Shown here: in pieces, positions 32,899 through 42,183 of the stretch | Layout: the number at the start of each line of letters is the position of its first letter | Numbering within the stretch: the first letter of the stretch is position 1 | Source of the DNA: Rhizobium sp. BK650 | Lineage (GTDB): Bacteria; Pseudomonadota; Alphaproteobacteria; Rhizobiales; Rhizobiaceae | Assembly: GCF_014195325.1 (NCBI RefSeq) | Contig: NZ_JACIBK010000016.1 | Coordinates: 1-64,000, forward strand | DNA: 64,000 nt | Reading direction: 5' to 3' | Translations under genes and position numbers: made by a program | Notes under the pieces: generated by a model | The model's input: the letters and a program-made list of their open reading frames with translations, nothing else | Databases searched by the model: none | Told to the model about the DNA's origin: nothing

Positions 32899-33630
32899 AT
32901 GACCATCAGACAAGCCATGGTACTGGCCGCGGGGCTTGGAACCCGCATGCGCCCGATTACCAACACGATCCCAAAGCCCCTGGTGAAGATCAGCGGAAAG
33001 CCGATGATCGACTATACGCTTGACTCCCTGGTGGAAGCTGGCGTTGAGCGTGCTGTCGTCAATGTCCATCATTTCGCCGATCAGATGGAAGACCATCTGA
33101 AAAACTATCGCGGGCTCGATATTTTCATTTCCGACGAGCGTGATGCGCTGATGAATTCTGGCGGCGGCCTTGCAAAAGGACTCAAGCTGCTCGACCGAGA
33201 CCTGATCTTCGTCATGAATGCCGATCTATTTTGGATCGGCGAACCCGCAGGACAGCCAAGCAATCTGAAGCGTTTAGCCGGATTCTTCGATGCAAAGCAG
33301 ATGGATATGGCATTGCTCTGTGTGCGCATTGAGGACACGACAGGCCATAACGGCAAGAATGATTTCAGCCTTGGCGCCGACGGCCGGCTGACCCGCTATC
33401 GTGACGGTTCCTCCAATCCGGTCGTCTATGCCGGTGCGATCGTCATGAGCCCTACACTGTTTGATGATGCGCCCAAGGAAGCCTTCAATCTCAACATCTA
33501 TTTCGACAAGGCGATTGCCCGCGGCAGGCTCTTCGGCATGCTGATGGAGGGCCATTGGCTGACGGTTGGCACGCCCGAAGCGATCGACGAAGCAGAGGAA
33601 ACGATCCGGCGGTTCCGGACGTTTGCATGA
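32899..33630 (+). CDS. murU: Nucleotidyltransferase, MurU-like
   Basis: A 243-residue sugar-phosphate nucleotidyltransferase. The N-terminal signature LAAGLGTRMRPITNTIPKP carries the nucleotide-binding glycine loop and catalytic Lys, and FVMNADLFW holds the metal-binding Asp. There is no C-terminal left-handed beta-helix, which fits the MurU branch (N-acetylmuramate alpha-1-phosphate uridylyltransferase) rather than GlmU. Together with the kinase half of the preceding protein it could return cell-wall MurNAc to UDP-MurNAc. The substrate is inferred from context. addB starts 3 bp later. Confidence 0.75.
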   Translation: MTIRQAMVLAAGLGTRMRPITNTIPKPLVKISGKPMIDYTLDSLVEAGVERAVVNVHHFADQMEDHLKNYRGLDIFISDERDALMNSGGGLAKGLKLLDRDLIFVMNADLFWIGEPAGQPSNLKRLAGFFDAKQMDMALLCVRIEDTTGHNGKNDFSLGADGRLTRYRDGSSNPVVYAGAIVMSPTLFDDAPKEAFNLNIYFDKAIARGRLFGMLMEGHWLTVGTPEAIDEAEETIRRFRTFA

Positions 33631-33633
33631 AGG

Positions 33634-36600
33634 ATGGCGGAGAGGCATCAGCCACGCATTCTCACGATCCCGTCAGGCGTTCCGTTCCTTAGAACGCTGG
33701 CGGCATCGCTATGTGACGGACGCCTCACGCCTCTCTTTCGGCATGATCCCACCGATCCGCTGTCGCTTGCCAAGGTGACGATCTATCTGCCGACGCGGCG
33801 CGCCGTGCGCGTGTTGCGCTCCGAATTCGTCGACCTGCTCGGGGGGCGATCGGCAATCCTGCCGGTTATCCGCCCGCTCGGCGAGACGGATGACGATAGC
33901 GGTTATTTCGACGAGGCGCTGCCTGCGACGATCGATCTTGCCCAGCCGCTTTCCAATACGGCACGGCTTCTGGAACTGGCGCGGCTGATCCTCGCCTGGC
34001 GCAACAAATTGCCCGAGATTGTCCGGCATATCCATTCGGAATCGCCTCTCGTCGCCCCTGCGAGCCCGGCTGATGCCATCTGGCTTGCCCGCAATCTTGC
34101 AGAGCTGATCGATTCGATCGAAACCGAGGACCTGGCTTGGACCGAGCTCGCAAAGCTCGATACCGGCGACTATGCGGCCTGGTGGCAATTGACGGCCGAG
34201 TTCCTTCAGATCGCCAGCGCCTTCTGGCCCGATCGCCTTGTCGAGCTCGACCGCTCCTCGCCGGCCCGCCACCGCAATGCAATCTTGCGCGCCGAGGCCG
34301 GCCGGCTTTCGGCGCTGAAACCTGCCGGGCCGATTATCATCGCCGGTTCGACGGGTTCGCTTCCTGCGACCGCCGACCTGATCGGCGCCGTAGCAGATCT
34401 GCCCGAAGGCGTGATCGTGCTGCCCGGCCTCGATCTTTCCATGCCGGAGGAACATTGGCTTCTGGTCGCGCCCGATCTTCTGCCGGGACAGCCAGCCAAC
34501 CCCGCAAGCCGCACACATCCACAATATGGCCTTGCCGTGCTCCTGAAGCGCCTGAAACTCACCCGCGACGATGTACGGTCTCTCGAAGAGCCGGATTCCG
34601 ATCTCAGGTTCCGAGCCGAGGTCCTTTCCCGTGCCTTGACGCCGTCGCAAGCGACAAGCGACTGGGGTGCATGGAAGAAGGACTTACGCGAAGGGGCGGT
34701 CACTGAAGCATTCGCGGATGTTTCACTGATCGAAGCTGCCAATGAACGCGAAGAGGCGACAGCAATCGCCGTTGCTCTGCGGCTGGCGCTTGAGCGGCCG
34801 GGCAAAGACAGCGAAAGCCGGGCTGCTCTCATTACGCCCGACCGCAATCTTGCCCGCCGGGTCATGGCAGAACTCTCCCGCTTCGGCATTGTTGCCGACG
34901 ATTCGGCCGGTACGCCGCTTTCAGCGACGCCGCAGGGCACGCTGCTGCAATTGCTGTTGGAGGCAACGCTGCGTCCCGGCGATCCGGTCGCAATCGTTTC
35001 ATTGCTCAAGCATCCACTTGCCCGTTTCAGGTTGGAACGCAACTTGCTGACCGCGGCGGTTGAAGCGTTGGAGCTTCTGGCGCTGCGTGGTGGTGTGGCC
35101 GAAGTGGCTATCGGGTCGCTCGAGCAGCTGCTCGACCACCAGCTTGCGGAACAGGCTCTCGACAGGCATGCGCCAGTGTGGCGCAAATCGCTTCCGCCAG
35201 GGGCGTTCGATATGGCTCGCCAACTTACCCACCAGGTACAGAACGCGGTCGAGCCGCTCGCATCGGCGCTGGGGCGGCATCACGGTGACGATGGCCAACC
35301 GAAAAGCATGACGCTCTCACAGTGGGCCGAGCGGACGGGACGCGCTCTGGAAGGTGTCGCTGCAGATGAATACGGAAATCTGGCCGGCCTCTGGTCCGGC
35401 GAGGCGGGCGATGCCCTGGCAAGCCTGCTCGGCGAAGTCATCGATACCGACGGCCAAATGGAAGCGGACGGGCCGCAATGGATCGATATCATGCAGGCGT
35501 TATCGGCGGGGCAAGCCGTCAAGCCCGGTGCGCTCAGCCACCCTCGCCTCTTCATCTTCGGCACGCTGGAAGCGCGGCTACAGAATGTCGATACGCTGAT
35601 CCTCGGCAGCCTCAATGAAGGGTCATGGCCGGGACAGACTGCCAACAACCCCTTCATCTCCCGCATGATGAAAACGGAGATCGGGCTGGAACCGCCGGAA
35701 CGGCGTATCGGTCAGCTGGCGCATGATTTCGAGATGGCGAACGGCACGCGCCACCTCATTTATTCGCGAGCACTACGCCAGGGCTCGACGCCGACCGTCG
35801 CCTCCCGATGGCTGCAGCGGCTTCTGGCGCTCGGCGGAAAGCATTTCGAAGAGCAATTGCGCGAACGCGGCGCACGTTTCGTTCACTGGGCCGGCCAGAT
35901 CGATCACGGTGACAGCCAGGCACCGGCGCAAAGGCCCTCGCCCAGGCCACCACGCGAGTTGCAGCCCAAATCCTATTCCTTTAGCGAGGTAGGCCGGCTG
36001 CGCCGCGACCCCTACGCAATCTACGCGCGTCGTGTGCTGCGGCTTGATCCTGTCGACGCCTTCAATCGCGATCCTGGCGCAGCGGAGCGCGGCACGCTCT
36101 ACCACAAGATCATCGACCGCTTTGTCCGCGAAGGTCATATTGCCGGAACGCCTGAAGCGGAAGCGGCGATGGAAGTCATCCTGACTGAACTTTTCGACAT
36201 GGAGAAGTTGCCGCCGCATATCGATGCTGTCTGGCGGCCACGCTTTCGCGAGGTCGCACGCGCCTTCCTGACGTGGGAGGCCGGGCGGCAGTCCGATGTT
36301 CAAAAGCGGCTGACGGAAGTGAGAGGCGGGGTTGAACTCGACGGGATCAATATCCGGCTCACTGGTGTCGCCGACCGCATCGACGTCAGAGGACCGAACA
36401 CCGCCGATATCATCGATTACAAGACTGGCTATAACCCATCACCGACGCAGGCCCGCGCGTTGCTGGACCCACAGCTCGCGCTGGAAGCGGCGGCGCTCCG
36501 CGCAGGGGCCTTTCGCGATGCGGGCAGCCTTGTTCCCAATGATCTTCTGTATGTACGCCTGCGACCAGGGACGCGTTTTCTGGTCGACAAGGTCAATAAC

Positions 36601-36819
36601 GAGGAAGCAAATAGCGACAAGGCAAAATCGGCCATGCAGCTCGCCGAGGAATCGATCGACCAGCTGGTGAAATTCGTCAGCTTGCTGCAGTCGGGCGAGA
36701 AGGGCTTTACCTCGCGGCTGATCCCCGCCCAGCAGTTCGACTTCGGCGGTGATTACGACCATCTCGCGCGCGTTGCGGAATGGGCGACGGCTGATCCGGA
36801 GGGAGGCGGCGATGATTGA
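33634..36819 (+). CDS. addB: AddB, double-strand-break repair helicase-nuclease subunit
   Basis: A 1061-residue subunit of the AddAB complex that processes DNA ends for recombination. The nuclease domain at the C-terminus is recognised from ERGTLYHKIIDRFV, DIIDYKTGYNP and QLALEAAALR. The N-terminal half is a degenerate helicase (FIFGTLEARLQNVDTLIL). I find only one cysteine in the whole chain (Cys27), so the iron-sulphur cluster that staples AddB in Bacillus is absent. Where its first cysteine would sit the sequence reads RRDPYAIYARRVLRL. It overlaps addA by 8 nt. Confidence 0.93.
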   Translation: MAERHQPRILTIPSGVPFLRTLAASLCDGRLTPLFRHDPTDPLSLAKVTIYLPTRRAVRVLRSEFVDLLGGRSAILPVIRPLGETDDDSGYFDEALPATIDLAQPLSNTARLLELARLILAWRNKLPEIVRHIHSESPLVAPASPADAIWLARNLAELIDSIETEDLAWTELAKLDTGDYAAWWQLTAEFLQIASAFWPDRLVELDRSSPARHRNAILRAEAGRLSALKPAGPIIIAGSTGSLPATADLIGAVADLPEGVIVLPGLDLSMPEEHWLLVAPDLLPGQPANPASRTHPQYGLAVLLKRLKLTRDDVRSLEEPDSDLRFRAEVLSRALTPSQATSDWGAWKKDLREGAVTEAFADVSLIEAANEREEATAIAVALRLALERPGKDSESRAALITPDRNLARRVMAELSRFGIVADDSAGTPLSATPQGTLLQLLLEATLRPGDPVAIVSLLKHPLARFRLERNLLTAAVEALELLALRGGVAEVAIGSLEQLLDHQLAEQALDRHAPVWRKSLPPGAFDMARQLTHQVQNAVEPLASALGRHHGDDGQPKSMTLSQWAERTGRALEGVAADEYGNLAGLWSGEAGDALASLLGEVIDTDGQMEADGPQWIDIMQALSAGQAVKPGALSHPRLFIFGTLEARLQNVDTLILGSLNEGSWPGQTANNPFISRMMKTEIGLEPPERRIGQLAHDFEMANGTRHLIYSRALRQGSTPTVASRWLQRLLALGGKHFEEQLRERGARFVHWAGQIDHGDSQAPAQRPSPRPPRELQPKSYSFSEVGRLRRDPYAIYARRVLRLDPVDAFNRDPGAAERGTLYHKIIDRFVREGHIAGTPEAEAAMEVILTELFDMEKLPPHIDAVWRPRFREVARAFLTWEAGRQSDVQKRLTEVRGGVELDGINIRLTGVADRIDVRGPNTADIIDYKTGYNPSPTQARALLDPQLALEAAALRAGAFRDAGSLVPNDLLYVRLRPGTRFLVDKVNNEEANSDKAKSAMQLAEESIDQLVKFVSLLQSGEKGFTSRLIPAQQFDFGGDYDHLARVAEWATADPEGGGDD

Positions 36820-39800
36820 TCCGACCGCGCTTCCCGAGAGCGATGATCCCGGTACCTGGATCAGTTGGACAACGATCCAGCAGGCGATCGCTTCCGACCC
36901 TGCGCGTTCCGCCTGGGTGTCGGCAAATGCCGGCTCGGGCAAGACGCATGTCCTGACGCAGCGGGTCATCCGGCTCTTGCTCTCCGGCGCGCGACCCTCG
37001 GCGATCCTCTGCCTCACCTATACCAAGGCTGCCGCTTCCGAAATGTCGAACCGCGTCTTCGAGCGGCTTGCCGAATGGGCAGTTCTTCCGGACGAGGAGC
37101 TTGCCAAGCGCATTAAACAAATCGAAGGCCGTGAGCCGGATTCCTTGAAGCTCGCGGAGGCACGTCGGCTGTTTGCCAGGGCGTTGGAGACGCCAGGCGG
37201 ATTGAAGATCCAGACGATTCACGCGTTCTGCGAAGCGCTGCTTCATCAGTTTCCGCTGGAAGCGAATGTCGCCGGCCACTTCTCGGTTCTCGATGATCGG
37301 GCGGCGGCGACGTTGCTTGCCGATGCACGCCGCTCCCTGCTGACATCGACGGCACCGGAGAAGGACCGCGATCTCGCCGATGCCTTCGCCTACGTGCTCA
37401 ACCTCGGCGACGAATCGGGGCTCGACAACCTGCTCGGCGAAATCGTTGCCAACCGCAATGCCATACGCCGATTCATGATTGCAGCCGAGCAACATGGTGG
37501 CGTCGACCAATGGCTGCGGCGGAGGCTTGGACTTGCGCCTGATGATACGGAAGAAAGATTGGCCGACCGGTACTGGCCCCTACCCGGCCTCTCCGGCTCG
37601 GCGCTGGAAGCCTACCTGTCGCTTGCCATGGAAAAGGGCGGAGCGAAGGCGCAAGAGGTTGCAGAAGGGTTAAGACGCGCGGCCCGCGAACGTGATGCCA
37701 CAGCCCGCACGCAGATTCTGGAAAAGGTTTTCCTGACCGCCAAGGGAGAACCGAAGACGGACGGACAATTCTTCGTCAAGGCAATGCTCGCTGCAGCACC
37801 GCAACTCGCCGATGCGATCGCCTCTGCACGCACCCATATCGTCGATTGCCGCGACAAGCTGAAAATGATGCGGATGTACACGGCAACGCACGCCGCCCTC
37901 GTGCTCGCGGACCGCTTGAACCGTGATTACGAGGAGCTCAAGAAACAGCGCAGCCATCTCGACTTCGAAGATCTTATCACCCGCACCGCCGAGCTGCTCA
38001 CGAAGAGCGACGTTGGCCCATGGATCCACTACAAGCTCGACCAAGGCATCGACCATATTCTCGTCGATGAGGCACAGGATACCAGTCCCATCCAATGGAG
38101 CGTTATCCAGTCGCTCGCGGAGGATTTCTTCTCCGGCGAGAGCGCGCGGCCCGTGGTTCGCACGCTGTTTGCGGTCGGCGACGAAAAGCAGTCCATCTAC
38201 TCCTTTCAGGGAGCGCGGCCGGAACGGTTTTCCGAGGAAAAGGAACGAACGCAGCGCCGGGTGCAGAACAGCGGTCTCGACTTTTCGACTGTACGCCTGC
38301 CGCTTTCCTTCCGCTCCACCTCCGACGTCCTGCACGCCGTCGATCATATCTTCACCCCGGCGGATAATGCACGCGGTCTCGGCATGGAACCGGTCGTCCA
38401 TCGTTCGAGCCGTATTGGCCATCCGGGCGCCGTCGATCTCTGGGACATGGTCGTGCCCGATATCGTGGTCAAGGACGAGGACTGGACCGCTCCCTTCGAC
38501 GCCACGCCCGAAAGCGCACCGGCCGCTATCCTGGCGCGGCGGATCGCCCATACGATCGGCGCTCTCGTCGGCCGCGAAACGATCGTCGACAAGGGCAAGG
38601 AACGGTTCATCGAAGCCGGTGATATTCTCGTGCTGGTGCGCAAACGCGATGCTTTCGTCACTGCGCTGACACGCGAACTCAAGCGGCGTGGCGACATTCC
38701 GGTTGCCGGCGCCGACAGATTGGTGCTCACCAGCCATATAGCCGTGCAGGACCTGATGGCGCTTGGCCGGTTTCTGCTCCTGCCTGAAGATGATCTCTCT
38801 CTTGCCGCGGTCCTGAAGAGCCCGCTCTTCGATCTTGCGGAAGAGGATATTTTTGCGGTTGCGGCGCTACGCGGCGACAACGAAAGCGTCTGGCAGCATC
38901 TTCGCAAATATGCCGCCGATGGCCATGAACGGTTCCGTGCGGTTGTCGCGCGGCTGGAGCTCTTTCTCGCCCAGTCCCGGAGCCTCTCGGTCCATGATTT
39001 CTATGCCCGAGTTCTCGGCAGCCACGGTGGCCGGCGGCAATTCCTGGCGCGGCTCGGCAGTGAAGCCAGCGATATTCTCGACGAATTCCTGACTTTTGCG
39101 CTCGATCAGGAGACGTCGGCGCTGCCAGGGCTGCAATCCTTCATCTCGACGCTGGAACTCGAAGCGCCGGAAGTAAAACGAGAGCAGGACAAGGGCAGGA
39201 ACGAGGTGCGCATCATGACGGTGCATGCCTCCAAAGGTCTCGAAGCGCCAATCGTTTTCCTCGTCGACGGCGGCTCCAAGGCGTTTACGCATACGCATCT
39301 GCCGAAGTTCAGGCTGATTGATTCTGGACCGGACGAGCCGCCGATACCGGTCTGGATACCGGTCAACGATCTCGGCAACTCGCTCACATTGAGTGATGCG
39401 GCACGTATTCAGCTGCTTGCGGAAGAGGAATACCGGCGCCTCCTCTACGTCGCAATGACGCGCGCCGCCGACCGATTGGTCGTCTGCGGTTATCGCGGCA
39501 TGCGGCAGAACAACGATACTTGGCACATGATGATATCGAGCGCGCTCAGCGAGGACCATCCGCATGTCCAGAAGGCACGCTTCTCCGGCCCTGACGGAGA
39601 ATGGGAAGGCGTCCGCTGGCGCGTGCCGCAAGTCGAGCGCAGCTTCGAGCGGCTGGATCGCGCTCAGGAACAGGCGAGCGTCGAAACGGTCCCGCCGGTT
39701 CTCTTCCAGCCCCTGCCGCCGCAGAAACAGTTGCCGCGGCCGCTCAGCCCTTCCGGCGCCGGAACGATCATCGACGAAGAGGCGGATGACTTACTCGTCG

Positions 39801-40357
39801 TTTCACCGCTTTTCGGCAACCGGGAAAGCAATGATCGTTCCCTTGAGAAGGGCCGTCTTATTCACAGAATGCTCCAGGCCTTGCCGGATATCCCGGCGGA
39901 GGAGAGAATTAAGGCGGCAAAACGTTATGCCGAACGCGCCGCGAGGTTCTGGCCCATCGCCGAACGGCAGGTTCTGGTCGATTCGGTTATCAGACTTTTG
40001 CACGACGAAAGGCTACAGGCCGTCTTCAATGTCCATGCACAGGCCGAGATTTCGATCATGGGAACGTTGACTCTGGAGGGCCGGGAATATGCGGTTTCTG
40101 GCCGCATCGACCGGCTTGCTGTGCTGCCTGACGGGGTCGTCATCATGGATTACAAGACGAACCGCGTGCCGCCAGCGACCGAAGAGAAAATCCCCTTTGC
40201 CCACAAAGCCCAGCTCGCCATCTACCGGGAAATCCTGAAGCCGCTTTATCCGGCCAAGCGGATTGATTGCATGTTGATTTACACGGAAAACGCCACCATC
40301 CATAGACTCCGCGAGCAGACCTTGGCTTCTGCACTTGCAGGACTCAACACAAAGTGA
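36812..40357 (+). CDS. addA: AddA, double-strand-break repair helicase-nuclease subunit
   Basis: A 1181-residue UvrD-type helicase with a C-terminal RecB-family nuclease. Walker A is ANAGSGKTHVL near residues 39-49, Walker B is LVDEAQDTSPIQW, later helicase motifs include VGDEKQSIYSFQGA and LLYVAMTRAADRL, and the nuclease signature is VIMDYKTNRVPP with QLAIYREILKPLYP. The open frame extends to 36749, but ATG 36812 follows GGGAGGCGGCG and gives the usual N-terminus. It overlaps the addB stop, so translation is coupled. Confidence 0.96.
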   Translation: MIDPTALPESDDPGTWISWTTIQQAIASDPARSAWVSANAGSGKTHVLTQRVIRLLLSGARPSAILCLTYTKAAASEMSNRVFERLAEWAVLPDEELAKRIKQIEGREPDSLKLAEARRLFARALETPGGLKIQTIHAFCEALLHQFPLEANVAGHFSVLDDRAAATLLADARRSLLTSTAPEKDRDLADAFAYVLNLGDESGLDNLLGEIVANRNAIRRFMIAAEQHGGVDQWLRRRLGLAPDDTEERLADRYWPLPGLSGSALEAYLSLAMEKGGAKAQEVAEGLRRAARERDATARTQILEKVFLTAKGEPKTDGQFFVKAMLAAAPQLADAIASARTHIVDCRDKLKMMRMYTATHAALVLADRLNRDYEELKKQRSHLDFEDLITRTAELLTKSDVGPWIHYKLDQGIDHILVDEAQDTSPIQWSVIQSLAEDFFSGESARPVVRTLFAVGDEKQSIYSFQGARPERFSEEKERTQRRVQNSGLDFSTVRLPLSFRSTSDVLHAVDHIFTPADNARGLGMEPVVHRSSRIGHPGAVDLWDMVVPDIVVKDEDWTAPFDATPESAPAAILARRIAHTIGALVGRETIVDKGKERFIEAGDILVLVRKRDAFVTALTRELKRRGDIPVAGADRLVLTSHIAVQDLMALGRFLLLPEDDLSLAAVLKSPLFDLAEEDIFAVAALRGDNESVWQHLRKYAADGHERFRAVVARLELFLAQSRSLSVHDFYARVLGSHGGRRQFLARLGSEASDILDEFLTFALDQETSALPGLQSFISTLELEAPEVKREQDKGRNEVRIMTVHASKGLEAPIVFLVDGGSKAFTHTHLPKFRLIDSGPDEPPIPVWIPVNDLGNSLTLSDAARIQLLAEEEYRRLLYVAMTRAADRLVVCGYRGMRQNNDTWHMMISSALSEDHPHVQKARFSGPDGEWEGVRWRVPQVERSFERLDRAQEQASVETVPPVLFQPLPPQKQLPRPLSPSGAGTIIDEEADDLLVVSPLFGNRESNDRSLEKGRLIHRMLQALPDIPAEERIKAAKRYAERAARFWPIAERQVLVDSVIRLLHDERLQAVFNVHAQAEISIMGTLTLEGREYAVSGRIDRLAVLPDGVVIMDYKTNRVPPATEEKIPFAHKAQLAIYREILKPLYPAKRIDCMLIYTENATIHRLREQTLASALAGLNTK

Positions 40358-40432
40358 AATATCGGACATTGAAATTCCGGCACCGCACCCTCACATCTTG
40401 TCCAACAGCAAATTCCGGTAAAGGAGCAGCCT

Positions 40433-40753
40433 ATGGCTACCGTTAAGGTCGATATCAACAATTTTCAGGCGGAAGTTCTGGAATCCTCAGAACCCGTCGT
40501 CGTCGATTTTTGGGCGGAATGGTGCGGCCCATGCAAAATGATTGCTCCGAGCCTTGAAGAAATCGCGACCGAAATGGCCGGCAAGGTCAAGGTTGCCAAA
40601 CTCAATATCGATGAAAACCCGGAACTGGCAGCGCAGTTCGGCGTTCGCTCCATCCCCACCCTTGCGATCTTCAAGGGCGGCGAGGTTGCCGACATCTCCG
40701 TCGGCGCAAAGCCGAAGACAGCGCTTTCCAACTGGATTTCCAGCGCGGCCTGA
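40433..40753 (+). CDS. trxA: Thioredoxin
   Basis: A 106-residue cytoplasmic disulfide reductase. The active site WCGPCK has Cys31 and Cys34; the cis-proline loop RSIPTL and the FKGGE turn are intact. AAAGGAG sits eight bases before ATG 40433. It follows addA by 75 bp and is closed by a bidirectional terminator shared with folC. Confidence 0.97.
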   Translation: MATVKVDINNFQAEVLESSEPVVVDFWAEWCGPCKMIAPSLEEIATEMAGKVKVAKLNIDENPELAAQFGVRSIPTLAIFKGGEVADISVGAKPKTALSNWISSAA

Positions 40754-40776
40754 AGATAGTACATTGTTTGATGTGA

Positions 40777-40806
40777 AAAGCCCGGCAAATGCCGGGTTTT
40801 TCATTT
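40777..40806. terminator. Bidirectional terminator between trxA and folC
   Basis: CCCGGC (40781-40786) pairs with GCCGGG (40791-40796) around AAAT. It has TTTTTCA on the right and GAAAAG on the left, so it can stop both trxA and the convergent folC. The T-run includes the first base of the folC stop codon region. Confidence 0.85.
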
Positions 40807-42153
40807 GGGGGGCGTACCGTTTTCCGCCAGTACATCACCGACAAGATAGAGAGAGCCGCCAATCAGAATGCGGGGTGGCGGCGCTGCGGGATCAACGGCC
40901 GCGGCGATGGCGTCCAGAGCCTCTGTGACGGATGACATCGGTTCTGCCACAAGGCCGGCATCATAGGCGGTATTGGCAAGGATAACTGGATCGATCGCCG
41001 CTTCGCTGCCGTGGATCGGCACGGAATAGACCTTTTCCACCAATCCAGCGAAAGCCTTGAAGTAGCCGACCGGATCTTTGGTGTTGATCATGCCCGAGAT
41101 CAGGAACAGAGGGCGAGGCTGACGCTCTTCGAAATTCGCCATGGCTTCGGCGATCACCTCGCCGGCCCCCGGATTGTGGCCACCATCGACCCAGATTTCC
41201 GATTTCGCCGGTGCGTGACTCAACAACCTGCCTTTCGTCAGCTTCTGCAGGCGCCCCGGCCATTCCACCGTCTCCATCGCCTTTTCCATCATCAGTTCGG
41301 TGACAGTGAAGCCCGCAGCCTTGACGGCACGGATGGCGGCGGCAGCGTTGGCATATTGATGACGCCCGGGAAGGCGCGGTAACGGCAGGTCGGCGAGGCC
41401 AAATTCGTCTTGATAAATCAGCCGGCCATATTCTTCATGCGCCATGAAATCCTGGCCGAACACCGCGCTCGGGCAGTTCAACCGCTCGGCGGTCGACATC
41501 AATACATCAAGCGCCGCATCGTACTCCTGATGCCCGATGACGACCGAATGGCCGCGCTTCATAATACCAGCCTTTTCCGCAGCAATCAGTTCCACGCGAT
41601 CACCGAGATACGGCTGATGATCAAGCGAAATCGGCATGATGACAGAAGCAGCAGGATCTTCGATGACATTCGTCGCATCGAAACGTCCGCCGAGACCAAC
41701 CTCGATAATCACGGCATCGGCCGGATGCTCGGAAAACAGAATGAAAGTGACGGCCGTCAAGATTTCAAAGACGGTGATCTTCTTACCGTCATTGGCCTTT
41801 GCCACTCGCCGCAAAGCCTCGGCAAAGACGGCATCGTCAACCAGTTTCCCGCGACCGCCGGCAACGCCTAAGCGGTAACGCTCATGCCAGTTGACGAGGT
41901 GTGGCGACGTATGGACATGAACGCTGTAGCCACCAGCTTCCAAAAGCGCGCGGCAAAAGGCCGATGTCGAACCCTTGCCATTGGTGCCGGCGATGTGAAT
42001 GACGGGAGGAAGATCGCGCTCGGGATTGCCGAGGGCCTCCAGAAGGAGCTTGATGCGGTCCAATGACAGATCGTAGCCCTTGGGATGCAATCCCAAGAGC
42101 TTTTCGATCTCCTGCGCCGCCTCACTCACCGCAATCTGGCCTCTGTCCGTCAT
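40801..42153 (-). CDS. folC: Bifunctional folylpolyglutamate synthase / dihydrofolate synthase
   Basis: A 450-residue ATP-dependent ligase that adds glutamate to dihydropteroate and to reduced folates. The P-loop is IAGTNGKGSTSAF, the omega-loop region HTSPHLV follows, and EVGLGGRFDATNV is the family Mur-ligase-like motif. The C-terminal domain has WVDGGHNPGA. It is the last gene of trpF-trpB-trpA-accD-folC, 30 bp after accD. Confidence 0.95.
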   Translation of the reverse strand: MTDRGQIAVSEAAQEIEKLLGLHPKGYDLSLDRIKLLLEALGNPERDLPPVIHIAGTNGKGSTSAFCRALLEAGGYSVHVHTSPHLVNWHERYRLGVAGGRGKLVDDAVFAEALRRVAKANDGKKITVFEILTAVTFILFSEHPADAVIIEVGLGGRFDATNVIEDPAASVIMPISLDHQPYLGDRVELIAAEKAGIMKRGHSVVIGHQEYDAALDVLMSTAERLNCPSAVFGQDFMAHEEYGRLIYQDEFGLADLPLPRLPGRHQYANAAAAIRAVKAAGFTVTELMMEKAMETVEWPGRLQKLTKGRLLSHAPAKSEIWVDGGHNPGAGEVIAEAMANFEERQPRPLFLISGMINTKDPVGYFKAFAGLVEKVYSVPIHGSEAAIDPVILANTAYDAGLVAEPMSSVTEALDAIAAAVDPAAPPPRILIGGSLYLVGDVLAENGTPPK

Positions 42154-42183
42154 CGGCCCGCCCTATCCTGTGAGGTCTGCTGC

